Assembly: GCA_015039465.1 (NCBI GenBank)
Contig: MU130702.1
Location: forward strand, 456,861-520,860
Origin: Phlegmacium glaucopus
Taxonomy: Eukaryota > Basidiomycota > Agaricomycetes > Agaricales > Cortinariaceae
Length of the DNA: 64,000 nt
Direction: 5' to 3'
This document shows positions 36,801 to 48,475 of this stretch, piece by piece (the first letter of the stretch is position 1; each line of letters begins with the position of its first letter). The notes beneath the pieces are model-generated. The model was given only the letters and a program-made list of their open reading frames with translations. It did no database searches and had not been told where the DNA came from. The translations under genes were made by a program, and so were the position numbers.

Positions 36801-38904
36801 TTGCCCCTTTGAACGAGATTAAAACCATCTTGGAGAGAACCATAAACAGATCGCAGCCGATTAAATTGGGAAAACATGAGCCGTGTGTCGGTTGTGGGAT
36901 CGAAATGATCAAGAGCGTTCCACTCATCGTGGCAACCCAAGAGTGATTTCTCAAGAGGCATGTTATAATACTGTTCGGAACCCAACACGTAGCAGCCATG
37001 CCGCAGCCACGCTCGATTACTGGTCATAGCTTGACGACTAGTAGAAATAAGATCAAGATAACTCCTGGCCGAGATACATTGACTTACCCATAAAGATAGT
37101 TCGAAGCCCCGTTGTCATAAAGGTAGAAATTTTGTTCCTCTCCATAGAAAAGCTGTCAAACGGGTGAGAATTGTGGGCCGAAATAAAAATGGAGATATAC
37201 ACATACTAAAGGTATTCCTGGCATGACAAGGGAGGAGATGAAGGTTGCTAATACACTCTTCTGAATGCCGTTCTCTAAACTGGGCCAACGAAAGATATCA
37301 AAGTTGCTGCTCCCATACATATGTCTGGGATCAACTAGGCCAGTCGAAGGATTCACAAAATCGTTATTGACAAACATCTGATTCCATGCTGTGACAAAAT
37401 TGACATCAATATCATAGGCGACTTGAAGATTGCCGTCCATTCCCAAGAAACGTGAAATTGCACGATAAATCGAGTAATGGAACGCTACGCTGTCCAGAGC
37501 ATTCAAAGGCGAATCTCGAAGGAAAAATTCACTTTGAGTGCTCGTGACATTGGCTGCAGACAAGAAACCTGGTGGGCGTTGTGTCGGTGTACGACCTCGA
37601 CCGCTTTTAAAGTAAATAGTGAGTGTGACGAGTGGGGTAGATATGAAGGATAACACACAGATACAGTGACCCAAAAGTATCACCACCGGTCACCTCACCA
37701 GGAATAAAGAAATTTGTTTTGCCCAACTTTGCCGCGCACGCCCGAGTGCTAGAAGCCCATTGTGCCAATGCGTCAACAGTTACCTGAGTTGCTTTATCGA
37801 TACGGATAGCATCAATGTCTAAAGCTTTGATAGCCATGCATGAAAAAACTTTGATTTTATCCATGACCTCGGGCTTCCATTCGCTAAGACGATCTTGCAC
37901 TGAGGCAAATTTCGTGAGTTGACGCTGCCAATCAGGATGGACACCGAAAGCTTCCATGTCACCAAACTGATCGAAGTCAGAGGCGAAGCATCCGTTTGTC
38001 TCAACTTTCACAGTTGTACCGTCGTTCTGCCAGAACGTGGGTAACTGGCATGACGAATTGCGTTGGTTGCCTGTCTAAAGGCTGCTTTGAGTACAGAATA
38101 TAAATGTAGCGATAACACCACAAACCTGGAAATCACGATATTCCGTAAAATTCCATGGGATGTAAGAGGGATTTTTCCAGATGGTATCGTATTCGTTGAG
38201 ACTAAATGGCGCGCTGGTATTGAGAAAGCTACAAATGAAAAAAAAAGTCAGAAATTGATTCTGGAGGGAAAAGTAGAGGGACTCGTACCCATCAAATGCA
38301 ATAAGATCACTCATTGTTCCAACAGTAAAATCCGCCATGAAGTACATCCCATGAGCGTGGATTGCATCTATAGCATTCCGCCAGTCATTAATGGTACCCC
38401 AGTGAGGGTCGAGAACGCTGAAATCAAGTGGAGAGTAACCTATCATGGATTTAGCTGCGTCGTTTCTGACATGTGTACTGAGTGGAAATTTGACGTACTG
38501 TCGGCTTGCCAAATCATGTTCAGGAAAGGAGTTCCAGACATGAAGATAACTCGAATGCCCATGCCGTACAAGTAATCCAAACGACTAACCAGACCCTTGA
38601 GATCACCACCATAGCGAAGTTGGGTTTCCCGATAGTCAGATTCATAGACTGACTGAAAAAAGTCGTTGTTGGAAGGGTCTCCATCTGCGAACTTGTCCAT
38701 CAGAATGGTGTACGCTGGAAGGGCTCGCCAGTTCTTGGGTGATGGGGTATAGGTCGTGTTAGGTCGCGTAGAGTCATATTCAAGAGGCGATTGGGCATTT
38801 TTATTGACATTGAGGTTATAGTCGACGAGGTCCTCGCGATACGGGGAGGCAACTATAAGTGAGGAAAGGACAAAAATTGAGTAGAGCGTCAATGGCAGAC
38901 GCAT
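30802..38904 (-). CDS. AGS1: Cell wall alpha-1,3-glucan synthase Ags1
   Basis: Giant plasma-membrane enzyme making alpha-1,3-glucan of the cell wall. About 20 introns, estimated 2,300 residues, normal for the family. ATG 38904-38902 opens a signal peptide ([20 protein letters not shown]). The outer GH13 amylase-like domain follows: [43 protein letters not shown] with the catalytic Asp at about 37798, and [10 protein letters not shown] with the Glu at about 37696. After a membrane segment near 35190-35310 comes the cytosolic GT5 glycogen-synthase-like domain with [47 protein letters not shown] and [11 protein letters not shown] near 33800. The C-terminal third (30,850-32,560) is multi-pass membrane ([36 protein letters not shown]). 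The end is ambiguous: splicing at 30,850-30,900 gives KEQLARP with stop 30804-30802; unspliced, the frame stops near 30,826. Confidence 0.93.
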
Positions 38905-39146
38905 TATTCCAAGTTACAACCCCCAATGCAAGTGAAAGCGGTGGTAGAAGGGTAAAAAAGGCACTGTAGGGTTGCGTGCCGTAGTGCCACGAATATATAC
39001 GAAGGTTGGCTTTTAACAAGTGACGGTCACCATTGCCCTGAGTACCGTGACATCGGCCTCTCTCTGGTTACCAATTGCCCACTTTGCGCGGGATCGGCGG
39101 GCATAGCGTCGGCTGTCTCTTTGCTCTTGACTTTGACCCTGGCAAC
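38905..39146. promoter_or_regulatory. Divergent promoter shared by AGS1 and the MAPKKK gene
   Basis: 242 bases separate the two outward-facing start codons. An upstream frame open from a TTG at 39075 was not used as a start for the rightward gene. An ATATATACG stretch lies near 38994, plausibly a TATA element for AGS1, 90 bases before its start. Shared control is inferred from spacing. Confidence 0.45.
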
Positions 39147-42100
39147 ATGTCCACACTAATGTCAGGCAACAATTTCTATTCGTCAGACTCCCATTCTCCT
39201 CCAAAACCTGCTTCTCCTGCCTCACCCACAATGCAATTCATGAATCAGTCGTCTGCTGCATCACGTTCTTTTATCAGTCTTACTCATTCCGATAACAGAA
39301 CTTCAAAACCGCCCCTTCAGATGAAGCAACAATACACACTGATGGATCCTCCCCCGGGTATGACCTATGCAGAATTTATTCGCACCTGGACAGATACTCA
39401 AGTTGCACGATGGTTAACTGACATCAAGTGTGGCTGTCATGACGGGACCTTCAAGGCTAACGATATCAGAGGTGATGTTATCTTGGAGTTGGACCAAGCT
39501 TCTCTCAAGGAAATCGGTATAGCAAGCATCGGGGATAGACTTAGGATACTCAACGCTGTTAAAACACTGCGCCAACGAGTTGCTTCCAGAACTGTAACCT
39601 CTTCATCAATTCAAACGACTACCAGTGCTCTGCAATCTGATTTGACAAGTAAATCAGATGTATCCACGAACAAATCTGCCATTCGTCGGCTGGAAATAAC
39701 CAGACCTGCCCCACTCCAGCTCAATGCTAATCCAAACCGAGGAGATCTTCCTGCCCTCATCCGGGAGCAAGGCCCAGACTCTGCCAAAAGTGTTGTGCAT
39801 CCTATAATTCGGCCTTTGCCACAGCCAAATCAGTCAACTCCTCCCTCTAATAGCCAGCTTAGTACACCAAATAGCAGTGTTCATTCCGTAACCCCGGGCC
39901 TTCTGAGACCCAACTTGCCACCCCTTCCTCCTCCCCCTCGGGGACAACCACCGCTTCCTCCTGTCCGAAATACAACTCGTGCTCCTGCATACACCGCTCA
40001 ACCACCTCCACCACCTCCACAAAATCAGGGCCTTCTCACGCCTTCTGGAAGTTGGGTAAACCATCTTTTGCCTTCCGACCCACGTCCAAGTAACCCTGGT
40101 GGCAAAGCTCCTATCGCTCGATCAATATCACCTGTCCCTCCTGCTCGTCTCCGGTCGCATCCGTCTAGTGCTATTCATGGACGAAGTGGTTCTCTATCAC
40201 TGAATCCTTCGAATAATGCTCCAACAAGCAAGCTACCGCCCAGACCCACCGCAAATGCACATCCATATGCCAACGCTCAGCCTGCTTTGCACCCACCCAC
40301 GGCTACGGCCTCTCACTCTCTTTCACCTATCGAAGAGTCCTTTTCCTCACAGCACAGCTCTGCAGCTGGTACGCCCTCCCCTCCTACACACGCCTACACC
40401 GTTGGACGCGGCCCCTTCAATCCCACGAATTCTACTGCGCCTAACGCACCATACAGCTTGTCCGACTTGAGAAGAAAACTAATTAAGTTTGTATTACCAG
40501 ACGAGGGTCTCTCATTTACTATTGATGTCGCGACGTGCAATGGTGGGGTAGAAGTGCTTGAGAGGGTTTTAAAGAAGTTTGATAAAGGTTCTTTGAAGAG
40601 TGATGGTAATCTCGACGTATCGCAGACTGATGACGGCGGTTTAACCGTTGATGGCTGGGGAGTTTTCATGGATATAGGACAGGATATCGGTTCAAGTATG
40701 CGATTTCCCAATTACTTTTTCCTGTTTCTCACCAGTGATTTTCAGGGCAGCCCCTGACGGAAGCCGAACTTCTTTCTATCTGTCTTGCTCCAGACCATCC
40801 TACTCGTGAACATGGCTTAGCTGTTCGAAGAGTACAAAAATCTGACGATCGTACTAACAGCCCCTCTGCTGTGCCTTCTACCTCAACTAAGAATACGAAG
40901 CGTGCAAGTTCTATCAGTATCCTAAGTGGACTTGGCGTACGTGATCCAGAGAGAGCCTTGGATCCTCCTTCACCAACGTCCGAACAATTAAATCCTGCGA
41001 TAGTAAACGCAAAAAGGCCATCCAAACTGCGAAACTTCTTTGGCCAGCGACCCCCAAGCGAACTTATTACCAACCATTTGACGGAATACTTTCCTAATGC
41101 TGAAAAGAAAGTATTGGAACGCACTGCTCGGCACAGTATGATGATTAGGTCTGGCACAATTTCGAGTAAACGACATAGCACTTCCTCCAACCAACCCCTA
41201 CCCTCCAGATTCAGCAGCAGTACCCAAGGTTCGGGCAGGCGTTCGTTCTCCCCATCAAGGTCATCATCATCAACTCTTCCACCTCCCGTCCCTGAGAAAG
41301 TCGGTTCGCATGAGCTTGTCGAAGATCTTCCACGCATGTCGCTTTCTACAGATGATGGTCGATCGCTTGACCTACTTGAAGAAACCTCCGAAGATATTGA
41401 AAAACCTCAACTTCTGCCTCCTATACCCTTCCCTACGGAATCCCTATCCGAGTCTATGGAGGGCTTAACTGGAGGTATTCGTCAAAGCCCTGTATCGCGG
41501 TCTCTATCAATCGCCTCCAAACGCATGAGCTACATGACAGAATTGCGAAGTAAACGTGATAGATCTGACACTGCAAGTCTTATGACCGTCGATGAAATAA
41601 CGGCGGAGGTTGAGAGTCGAACAGCTAACGAACGTGAAAATGACTTTGATGATTGGACCAAGGTTGACGCCGAAATTGAGAATATGGTTCCGAAGGCCAT
41701 AGAAAGTGATGGAGATTCAGACGAAGAAGAAGAAGAGGGCTCAGTTGATGAAGAGGACGAGACGTTGCATGAGGAGGAAGAGCTCAGTCTTGACGTTGAT
41801 GACCATGGGCGCATTCGAAACATAATGAGTGCCAGGCGAGGTACGTCAATCAAATTTGTATTATCGATTATGTCTGACTTTGGTATCACTAGCAAACAAA
41901 TGGATCAAAGGTGCTCTTATCGGTGCTGGATCATTCGGCGAAGTCTATCTCGGTATGGATGCGTCGAGTGGTCTCCTAATGGCCGTCAAGCAAGTTAAAC
42001 TTCCTACCGGCTCGGCCCCCAATCAAGAACGGAAGAAGAGTATGCTAAGTGCCCTGGAACGGGAGATTGAACTGCTGAAAAATCTTCAACATGAAAACAT

Positions 42101-42870
42101 CGTTCAATACCTCTGTGCGTATGCCTTTCAATGCCCCATTATCTCATTTTCACTCTGGCGATAGATTCATCCATTGATGACGAATACCTCAATATTTTCC
42201 TGGAATATGTCCCTGGCGGATCTGTGACTGCATTGCTTCGCAATTACGGTGCATTTGAAGAACCCTTAGTGAAAAACTTTGTTCGCCAAATTTTGCAAGG
42301 ACTCAACTACCTACATGAGCGAGACATCGTCCATCGTGACATCAAAGGTGCAAACATACTTGTGGATAATAAATGTGGGGTTAAGATCTCGGATTTTGGC
42401 ATCTCTAAGAAAGTTGACGACAGTGGGTGAATTTATCAACGCCTTGTTCATTTTAATTCATCACCTTGATATAGATCTATTAACCGGCAATCGAATCAAT
42501 AGACCTTCACTACAGGGATCAGTATTTTGGATGGCACCAGAAGTTGTCAAACAAACTGGGCACACTCGCAAAGCAGATATTTGGAGTGTAGGTTGTCTGG
42601 TTGTTGAGATGTTCACTGGGGAGCATCCATGGGCCCAGTTGACGCAGATGCAAGCTATTTTCAAGGTAGAAGAACCATTATTAGGTTAACAATATCTCAT
42701 GACTTATTTTTGCTCTTTAGATTGGTTCCTCTGCCAGACCGACGATCCCATCAGACATCTCAGCTGAAGCTCAGGACTTCTTGCGTCAAACCTTTGAAAT
42801 TAATTACGAAGCACGGCCTTCGGCGATGGAATTATTACAACACCCGTGGCTTACGGTGAAGGGGCGCTAG
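39147..42870 (+). CDS. STE11: Ste11/Byr2-type MAPKK kinase
   Basis: MAPKKK of the pheromone/filamentation cascade, with possible roles in stress. ATG 39147 opens [16 protein letters not shown]. Domains in order: SAM domain near 39387-39580 ([30 protein letters not shown]); a long proline-rich linker with PPPPP runs; a Ras-binding domain as in Byr2 near 40455-40600 ([20 protein letters not shown]); the autoregulatory segment [20 protein letters not shown] near 41055; an acidic run (near 41720-41790); and the kinase domain from about 41895. Kinase motifs: [80 protein letters not shown]. All catalytic residues are present. It ends [13 protein letters not shown] at TAG 42868-42870. Introns inside the kinase domain restore the reading frame exactly. 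Confidence 0.93.
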
Positions 42871-43048
42871 CGAAAGTCAAACGAGTTCGATTAGTGCGCC
42901 TAAATGCCTGAACGCTATCATATTATTTTTGAATTATTATGTTTACCTCCCTTGTTTCAGGGGCTCCTCATGTACTTGTACACGAGTTGTACGTTTGATT
43001 AATGCACCATCTTGTATTTTGATTTACACGTCATTGTTGAGACATAAA

Positions 43049-45357
43049 TCAGTGCTTTGCAGGTGGTTCCTCCAGTTCATTGGTACTACGTTTTCTTTTT
43101 AATGCCGTTTTAGCCGACGCTTTCTTCCCGGGGCCCCAATGTCTGGGATTCTCTTGATATCTAACTAGTTTCACTTTGGCAGAAGCCGTAACAGACAGAG
43201 GATGTTTGGAGAAATTGGCCACAGCGCTGAGTCCATGGATTGCGTGAGCTATGTATATTTTTTACCTGGGCAGGAAATAGGCGACATACAGTGGTTCTTT
43301 CGCAAGTAGACGATGAGTAGGCGATTTTTCAGATATATTATCTGTTTTGATAGGGTGAAGCTTTACCCATGACCGATATATATCATACAATTCTCGATGT
43401 GAAGCATTTGTCTTCAAGGAACCCGGGCAGGCATGGGAACGAGATATGCTATGGCCAGCATTAAGAAGTGCAGACCTTAAAGGTCATGTGAGCAATAACA
43501 AGGTGCGATGTGTAGTAAATGACTGACGCCATAACATCCAAAGACGGGGTTGTACAATGGAAATGACTGGCGACCCTGCTGGGAGTGAAGTAGAAGGGTG
43601 TTTGAAGCTCCTGCCTATTATGAGCAACAAGAGCAAAACTTAATGGAGCTATTCTTACTTCTTGTGCAACTGTTAACATCCCTTTCATTCTAGCCGCAGT
43701 ACCATATCGATCTTTGCTTGACTCGAGGTGCGCAAGGACTTTTCCAACGAAGTCTGGATCATGAAGTTGACCAGACCACATCGGCCCAGCAATCTGCGGA
43801 ATGGTTGATAGAGGTATTGAATCATTCGAAGCATCCACTCACTTACATGCAAAGTGGAATCACATTCGGTACATTTGTCTGGAATCAACGGTCCAGCTTG
43901 TGTTTTGAAGATAGAGCTTGTGTGTCCTGAGGTTTCAGAAATTTTGGTGACCGCTTTGCCTAGGGGCTGTTCAAAAAATGCTTGACATGAAGTGCACACA
44001 AAAAATGTCGAGGTTTTGCTATCACAACATCAGCGTTTATCAACCATCTCAATCCAACACGTACATCAATGCCTTTTTTACTTCCAGAGGCGAAGTTTGT
44101 AGCCGAACAAAGATACGGATGTAAAAGTCAATCGACAACGACAATATGGGCTCAATGTAACGTCCGTATCTTGATGCCGATGTCGATATCGTATGCAGAA
44201 GTAACCGCAAGGCCTAATGGGTTGGTCAAGGCGGCAATCTTCGGCTTTACTTCAAACACATACGCTCTCATGACAGTATTCAGCCTTCATGGGCACCCCG
44301 CCATAGTTTGAGAAGCTTAATTATAAGGATTATCAGTCCGAATTGTAGATGAACAGATCTCCAAAGTACCATTTTTCAGGATAATTTGTTGTCGCAAGAA
44401 CGGCAAGATCGGTGCAAGTCACACATAGCAGGCCTTTTGAAAGGTTAACGTTGGACTTTGTCATTGATACAAATATTACTGACCGCCATCGTTCACGGCC
44501 TGTACTGCAGCATCAATAAACGGAGAGGCCGTTCCATAGGGATCCAAGTCAATAACATCGACGCGGCTCTTGATCTCACGATGATTATACATCAACGAAC
44601 TGTGAATATAAGTAAATTACCAATGACCTAAGATTCATAAACAATCTCACCAAGCATCTCCCTCGTTGACTTGAACTTTTGCTTGTGTACCATGTGCAAT
44701 AGAAGATTCAGCCTCGTCGCCTAAACCGTTGAGTGTAACGTTGCGCTTCATAACATTGACTGCGGCTGGAGACAGGTCGTTTGCGATGACATATCTAGAA
44801 ACTATGTAAATAGAGGCAGAAAGGAAAGAGCCTGATGTACTTGACGAGGGGGATTTCTTTTGCATAGCGTATTGAACGAAGTCCCGTTGCCGAAAGTGCT
44901 TCAAGAAGGATGAATTTATACGATTTATACTATAACACATGAGACGGACTTGAATTCAGGCATACTCATCAAAAACATTCACCTCTGTGATCGCAGGATC
45001 AGAAGGTAAGGCAACATTGTCGACCATATCTATCTGAACGTCCTTGCTGGCTAAAGAAGGTTCTTCTGCAATTCAATTATTTTCAATAGCTCCTGAAGAC
45101 AAGTGTATATTGGAACCTTTTTGGTTTGAGATAGATTTATGTTTTGCCTTCTTCTCTTGCGCTTTCCTCCACCGCGCCTCTTTTGCACTGTCCATCTCCT
45201 CGCTCCATACTCTGATACAAGCAACACTGAGATCTCTGTTAAACTCTTGAACTGGATTTAAAAAAGCCTCGTCCGACGATAATAAAATATGTGAAGTGCT
45301 CTCAGTGTGCAGCCTGAACCCGTCAGGAATCTCGATACCAGCGATTTTGCTTGTCAT
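43049..45357 (-). CDS. TRM1: tRNA (guanine-26-N2) dimethyltransferase Trm1
   Basis: Methylates G26 of tRNAs in nucleus and mitochondria. Start at ATG 45357-45355 ([20 protein letters not shown]); the same frame is open upstream to an ATG at 45492 and beyond (see findings). Blocks: [20 protein letters not shown], then [20 protein letters not shown] (SAM site), [20 protein letters not shown] with the catalytic DPYG near 44540, [54 protein letters not shown] and [18 protein letters not shown]. The zinc-binding region follows: [14 protein letters not shown] and [13 protein letters not shown]. Then [20 protein letters not shown]. The C-terminal end is [20 protein letters not shown] with TGA at 43051-43049, basic like a nuclear signal. 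Confidence 0.92.
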
Positions 45358-45506
45358 TCTTGTCTTCAAGCGAAACTGGGATGTTACTGCCCAGATATGG
45401 CGTGAAATTTGTGTCAAAGACGTCAATGCGACAAAACAAAATTTTGGTACGCACTCTGGTGAGGGAGCGATCTGAGCTTGAAATATGCACATCACGTCTT
45501 CACCAT

Positions 45507-45527
45507 AATAATATAATATAATATACG
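45507..45527. repeat. AATAT-type microsatellite
   Basis: A short run of AT-rich 5-base units (ATAATATAATATAAT pattern) just upstream of the longest TRM1 frame. It probably sits in the leader or promoter of TRM1. No other role is visible. Confidence 0.6.
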
Positions 45528-45565
45528 TCATGCATACCTATGCAGAGATAGGTTACTTATTACTA

Positions 45566-46294
45566 CTATGAAAACAATTTCCTGAAGGCATTCTTGACAT
45601 CATTTGTCGGAGGAAGGCCGATATCGTCTGCCATGTCGTCCCATAGCCCTTTCTCTTCTGAACGACTACCTGATGAAGCCTCCCCAATGACACTGCCTAA
45701 TGAGTTGTTCTCTGATCCTGACGAGATATCCAAAAGATTATGAGAAGGGCCGCCGCCATGGTGAGTTCCAGCACCAGCCACAACCAATAGTTTTGGAAGT
45801 GTCTCTTTTGAAACTGGTTCAACAGAAGGTGATGATGAATCCCAAAAATCGGGAACATATGGCTAGAAAAAGAACCGTTGAGTCATGGTTAGCAGTAGGT
45901 ACCCGATTGAAGACCTACAATTTGCACCGAAGTTTGCGGGTCTGATTGAGATAAATATGGAATCTTTACATCGAGGAAAGAGGTTGGATTGGGCGGCCCA
46001 TGACTGCCGTCGCTCTTATTTACAGTAGTTGAAGCTTGACGTAGTCCAGCAAACGAAAGAGGAGAAGCTAGAAGCTCACGAATTTCTATTGAAATGAAAG
46101 TCGTTTTGTTTCTCTTTTTTTTTAAGGGCAGAGGGAGGCATACGTGTTTGAGTGACTTGCATAAAGATGTAGCGAATTTTTGTCTTTTGTCCAAGGATGC
46201 TGATGCCTTTGGTCTGCCATGCGCGCATAAGGAGGGTCGACGACACCAGCGGCGTGCTGCGATTACGAGGCAGTATCAACAAATGGCGAAACAT
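45566..46294 (-). CDS. Putative mitochondrial protein of unknown function
   Basis: I do not recognise the family. Three exons are inferred from ATG 46294-46292. Exon 1 encodes MFRHLLILPRNRSTPLVSST, basic and hydrophobic without acidic residues, as in a mitochondrial presequence, continuing through AWQTKGISILGQKTKI. A GTATGC...TAG intron joins VTQT to QIRELLASPLSFAGLRQAST. A GTAGGT...TAG intron then joins YLSQSDPQTSVQI to PYVPDFWDSSSPSVEP. The end exon contains LLVVAGAGTHHGGGPSHNLL, a Ser-rich acidic stretch and WDDMADDIGLPPTNDVKNAF before TAG 45568-45566. About 200 residues. The introns restore one frame throughout, which supports a real gene. It is tandem to TRM1, with its stop just upstream of the TRM1 leader. 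Confidence 0.62.
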
Positions 46295-46679
46295 TTTTTC
46301 GAAAAGGACGAGAAGAAGTTAATATATTGTATCATTTACTAGCAATTCATTATGTAATACTAATAGTTGGCCCTTGTAGTTCTGGTCCTTACGATAGTAC
46401 TTTTAACCGTCAAGCACTTGAACTAAATCATAGCCCATTTGCTATCGGTCGGATCAGTTTGACATACCTGACTCATTGACCTTGATCGATAATACTGCCT
46501 CGTGTTCTCATCGTGGCAAGGGTATTGCTCCCAATCGGTTCGGGTTAACACTTGGGTCGTGATAATACCCACATTGACAAGCACCGCATCTTTTGCTTTC
46601 TCTTGATGCTTCTTTCGACCTTTTCTCCGACGTAGGCGACGTCCCACACTTTTGTTCTGTGTACGTCTCATTCTTCAAC
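46295..46679. other. Divergent control region between two unknown genes
   Basis: 385 bases between outward-facing start codons of the putative mitochondrial protein and the poly-proline protein. Apart from the possible small basic ORF listed separately, I see only AT-rich sequence near 46320-46370 and no clear TATA box at the expected distance of either start. Confidence 0.4.
46423..46671 (-). CDS. Possible small basic ORF or upstream exon
   Basis: An ATG-initiated frame of 82 residues starting at 46671-46669 with a very basic head (RRLRRRKGRKKHQEKAKDAV) followed by TRTDWEQYPCHDENTRQYY. A good GTATGT donor occurs after SRSMSQ near 46470, so it may be the first exon of a spliced gene on the minus strand instead of a complete ORF. 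No convincing downstream exon was found. The start lies only 8 bases from the opposite-strand ATG at 46680. It may simply be chance or leader sequence. Confidence 0.25.
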   Translation of the reverse strand: MRRTQNKSVGRRLRRRKGRKKHQEKAKDAVLVNVGIITTQVLTRTDWEQYPCHDENTRQYYRSRSMSQVCQTDPTDSKWAMI

Positions 46680-48475
46680 ATGTTCAACATTCTTAACAGG
46701 TCTACAAGCACAAGTCTACCGAATCAAGCCTTTTGGAGTAAATTCAAACCGAAGGGAAAAGAACCGGAAGACAAGCAAGGACCAATGGCGGTGGCAAGGC
46801 AGCGTCTAATGACTCTCGCATATGGCGAGTTTGAGACCCTCCTTAAGGTAAGGTCATACCAGCCTTCGCTGCAACGCCAATCGATCGTTGATATCTCACA
46901 TTGTATCCTCTCAGCTGCCAAGTACCTTCAATGTAAGCCGTTTGCCAGATTAAATGCCCCATCTCTTATCCATATTCAGGAGCTCGTGACCGTTGCACAA
47001 GACTGGACGAAGCCACCGCCGGATGCTGTCTTCAATCTACGCATACCTGTAGATTATGCATCAATACAAGCAGCTGTAAGTTCCGCTTATCCATCTTCTG
47101 AATACAAAGTTTAAGACTTCTGTTCCACAGAGATTGGTGTCTGGACCTTACATTTATGTATGCCATCTTCCTATCATTCTAATTCTGTGTTTAACGTGTC
47201 AACAGTTGACTGGTGAAGATTCCTATCAAATTGCTGTCATGGGGGTTCAAGGCACACGTGTTGAAATTGTTAGCGATGCCCCTCCGCCCCCTGATGAACC
47301 GCCGTAAGTATTTATCGCATTTTGCATTGTAAAAGATCTAAAAGTTAATTGGTATACATCTTATCAGACCACCACCGTAAGCTCCCTTCCAGCGCAATTT
47401 TTGAGATCCAAAGCTGCTAGCTGACTCCTTGCAGGCCGCCTCCCGTGCTAGACATGCCTGGTTTCTTCGATTTGGAGCTGTCGCCCGGTCAACACGTTGC
47501 TTTAGACGTCACTATAAATTCCGATGAACTGGATATGTCACGCATGGAGGATGGCACTCTTGTCGACGGCAAGTTTTGGGGAAAACTTGATATAGTTCAT
47601 TCAGGTGATACCCACACACTGGAGTTCAGCGGCACTCGACTTCCTCCTGGTGAAGACTATGCTCCCGATGTCTTGATCGACTCTCGTGTGATGAGCAAAC
47701 TGGCTGTGGTTACGAAACCAACAACAGCTAAATGTCATCTCACAATCTTGGCCCCAGGTCAGCACTACTGCGACGTTGTGCTCGTCTTTTCTCCCCTTTG
47801 GAAGCTTGGAATTGCATGGCCTCCACCCGAGCGCTTGGAAGACCTGAAAATCAAGTACTTTTTGCGAGTTCATCCCGGGGGAGCCTTGGAGCATTTCGAA
47901 AGCGAAATGGTTACTACTGCATTGTATTATGAGGCGATGTAAGATTTTTTAAATTGGCTCTGGAATAGCTGATCGAGGTTGAAACGCCATTCAGTCCTGA
48001 TGCATCCATGGTCGATCCTAGCAACTTCATCGCGCCCAGAAACGGATTTGCCATGTCGTTCCAAGACTTTATACCGCATCTCATGAATGTTTTAGACCAA
48101 CTGGGCATGTCTCTTCATGCTCGCACCGCTTTTATCAAGTATGTCAATTTATGTGACATGTGAAGCGCTAGCTGACAGTTTCTCAGTAATAATATCTCGG
48201 CCTTCTCTGCGCACAAGAATATTGCGTATAGGTTTTTGTCGCCTAGCAAGATTGCCGCCGCAATCGACATCACGGTGACCCTGGAGCCTTGTATATTTAC
48301 TCGAATATTTTTGATCTTTCGGGGACTCAATGACGACGAGGTTGGCATGTTTTCAGCATCCGGAGAGAAGGAAGCAAATGCATACAATTGGCGAGAAATT
48401 GTTGGCTGGTCAGAACTCGCAAAGGATCTTGAGCAGTTCCGTGTGCTGGAAACGTCTGTTTTGGAAATCACATAA
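46680..48475 (+). CDS. Uncharacterised protein with poly-proline hinge
   Basis: Function unknown. ATG 46680 gives MFNILNRSTSTSLPNQAFWS. An N-terminal helical part follows (RQRLMTLAYGEFETLL, SLIHIQELVTVAQDW), then a proline-rich hinge encoded across two introns and a 9-base microexon (47368-47376). A long predicted beta-rich part comes next (GFFDLELSPGQHVALDVTIN, GKFWGKLDIVHSGDTHTLEF, HLTILAPGQHYCDVVLVFSP, YFLRVHPGGALEHFE). The last part is FIPHLMNVLDQLGMSLHART, SAFSAHKNIAYRFLSPSKIA and TVTLEPCIFTRIFLIFRGL, which I associate from memory with a widespread uncharacterised fungal and bacterial family (ARTxFI...HKxIAxRFL...RxFxxFxG). An intron near 47910-47970 is needed to keep frame and has a weak donor. 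Stop 48473-48475. No signal peptide or membrane segment seen. Confidence 0.72.

Noticed and set aside
40729..41337. 202-residue antisense ORF in the MAPKKK gene
   Set aside because: Lies opposite a serine-rich coding exon that is conserved in the MAPKKK; no own features.
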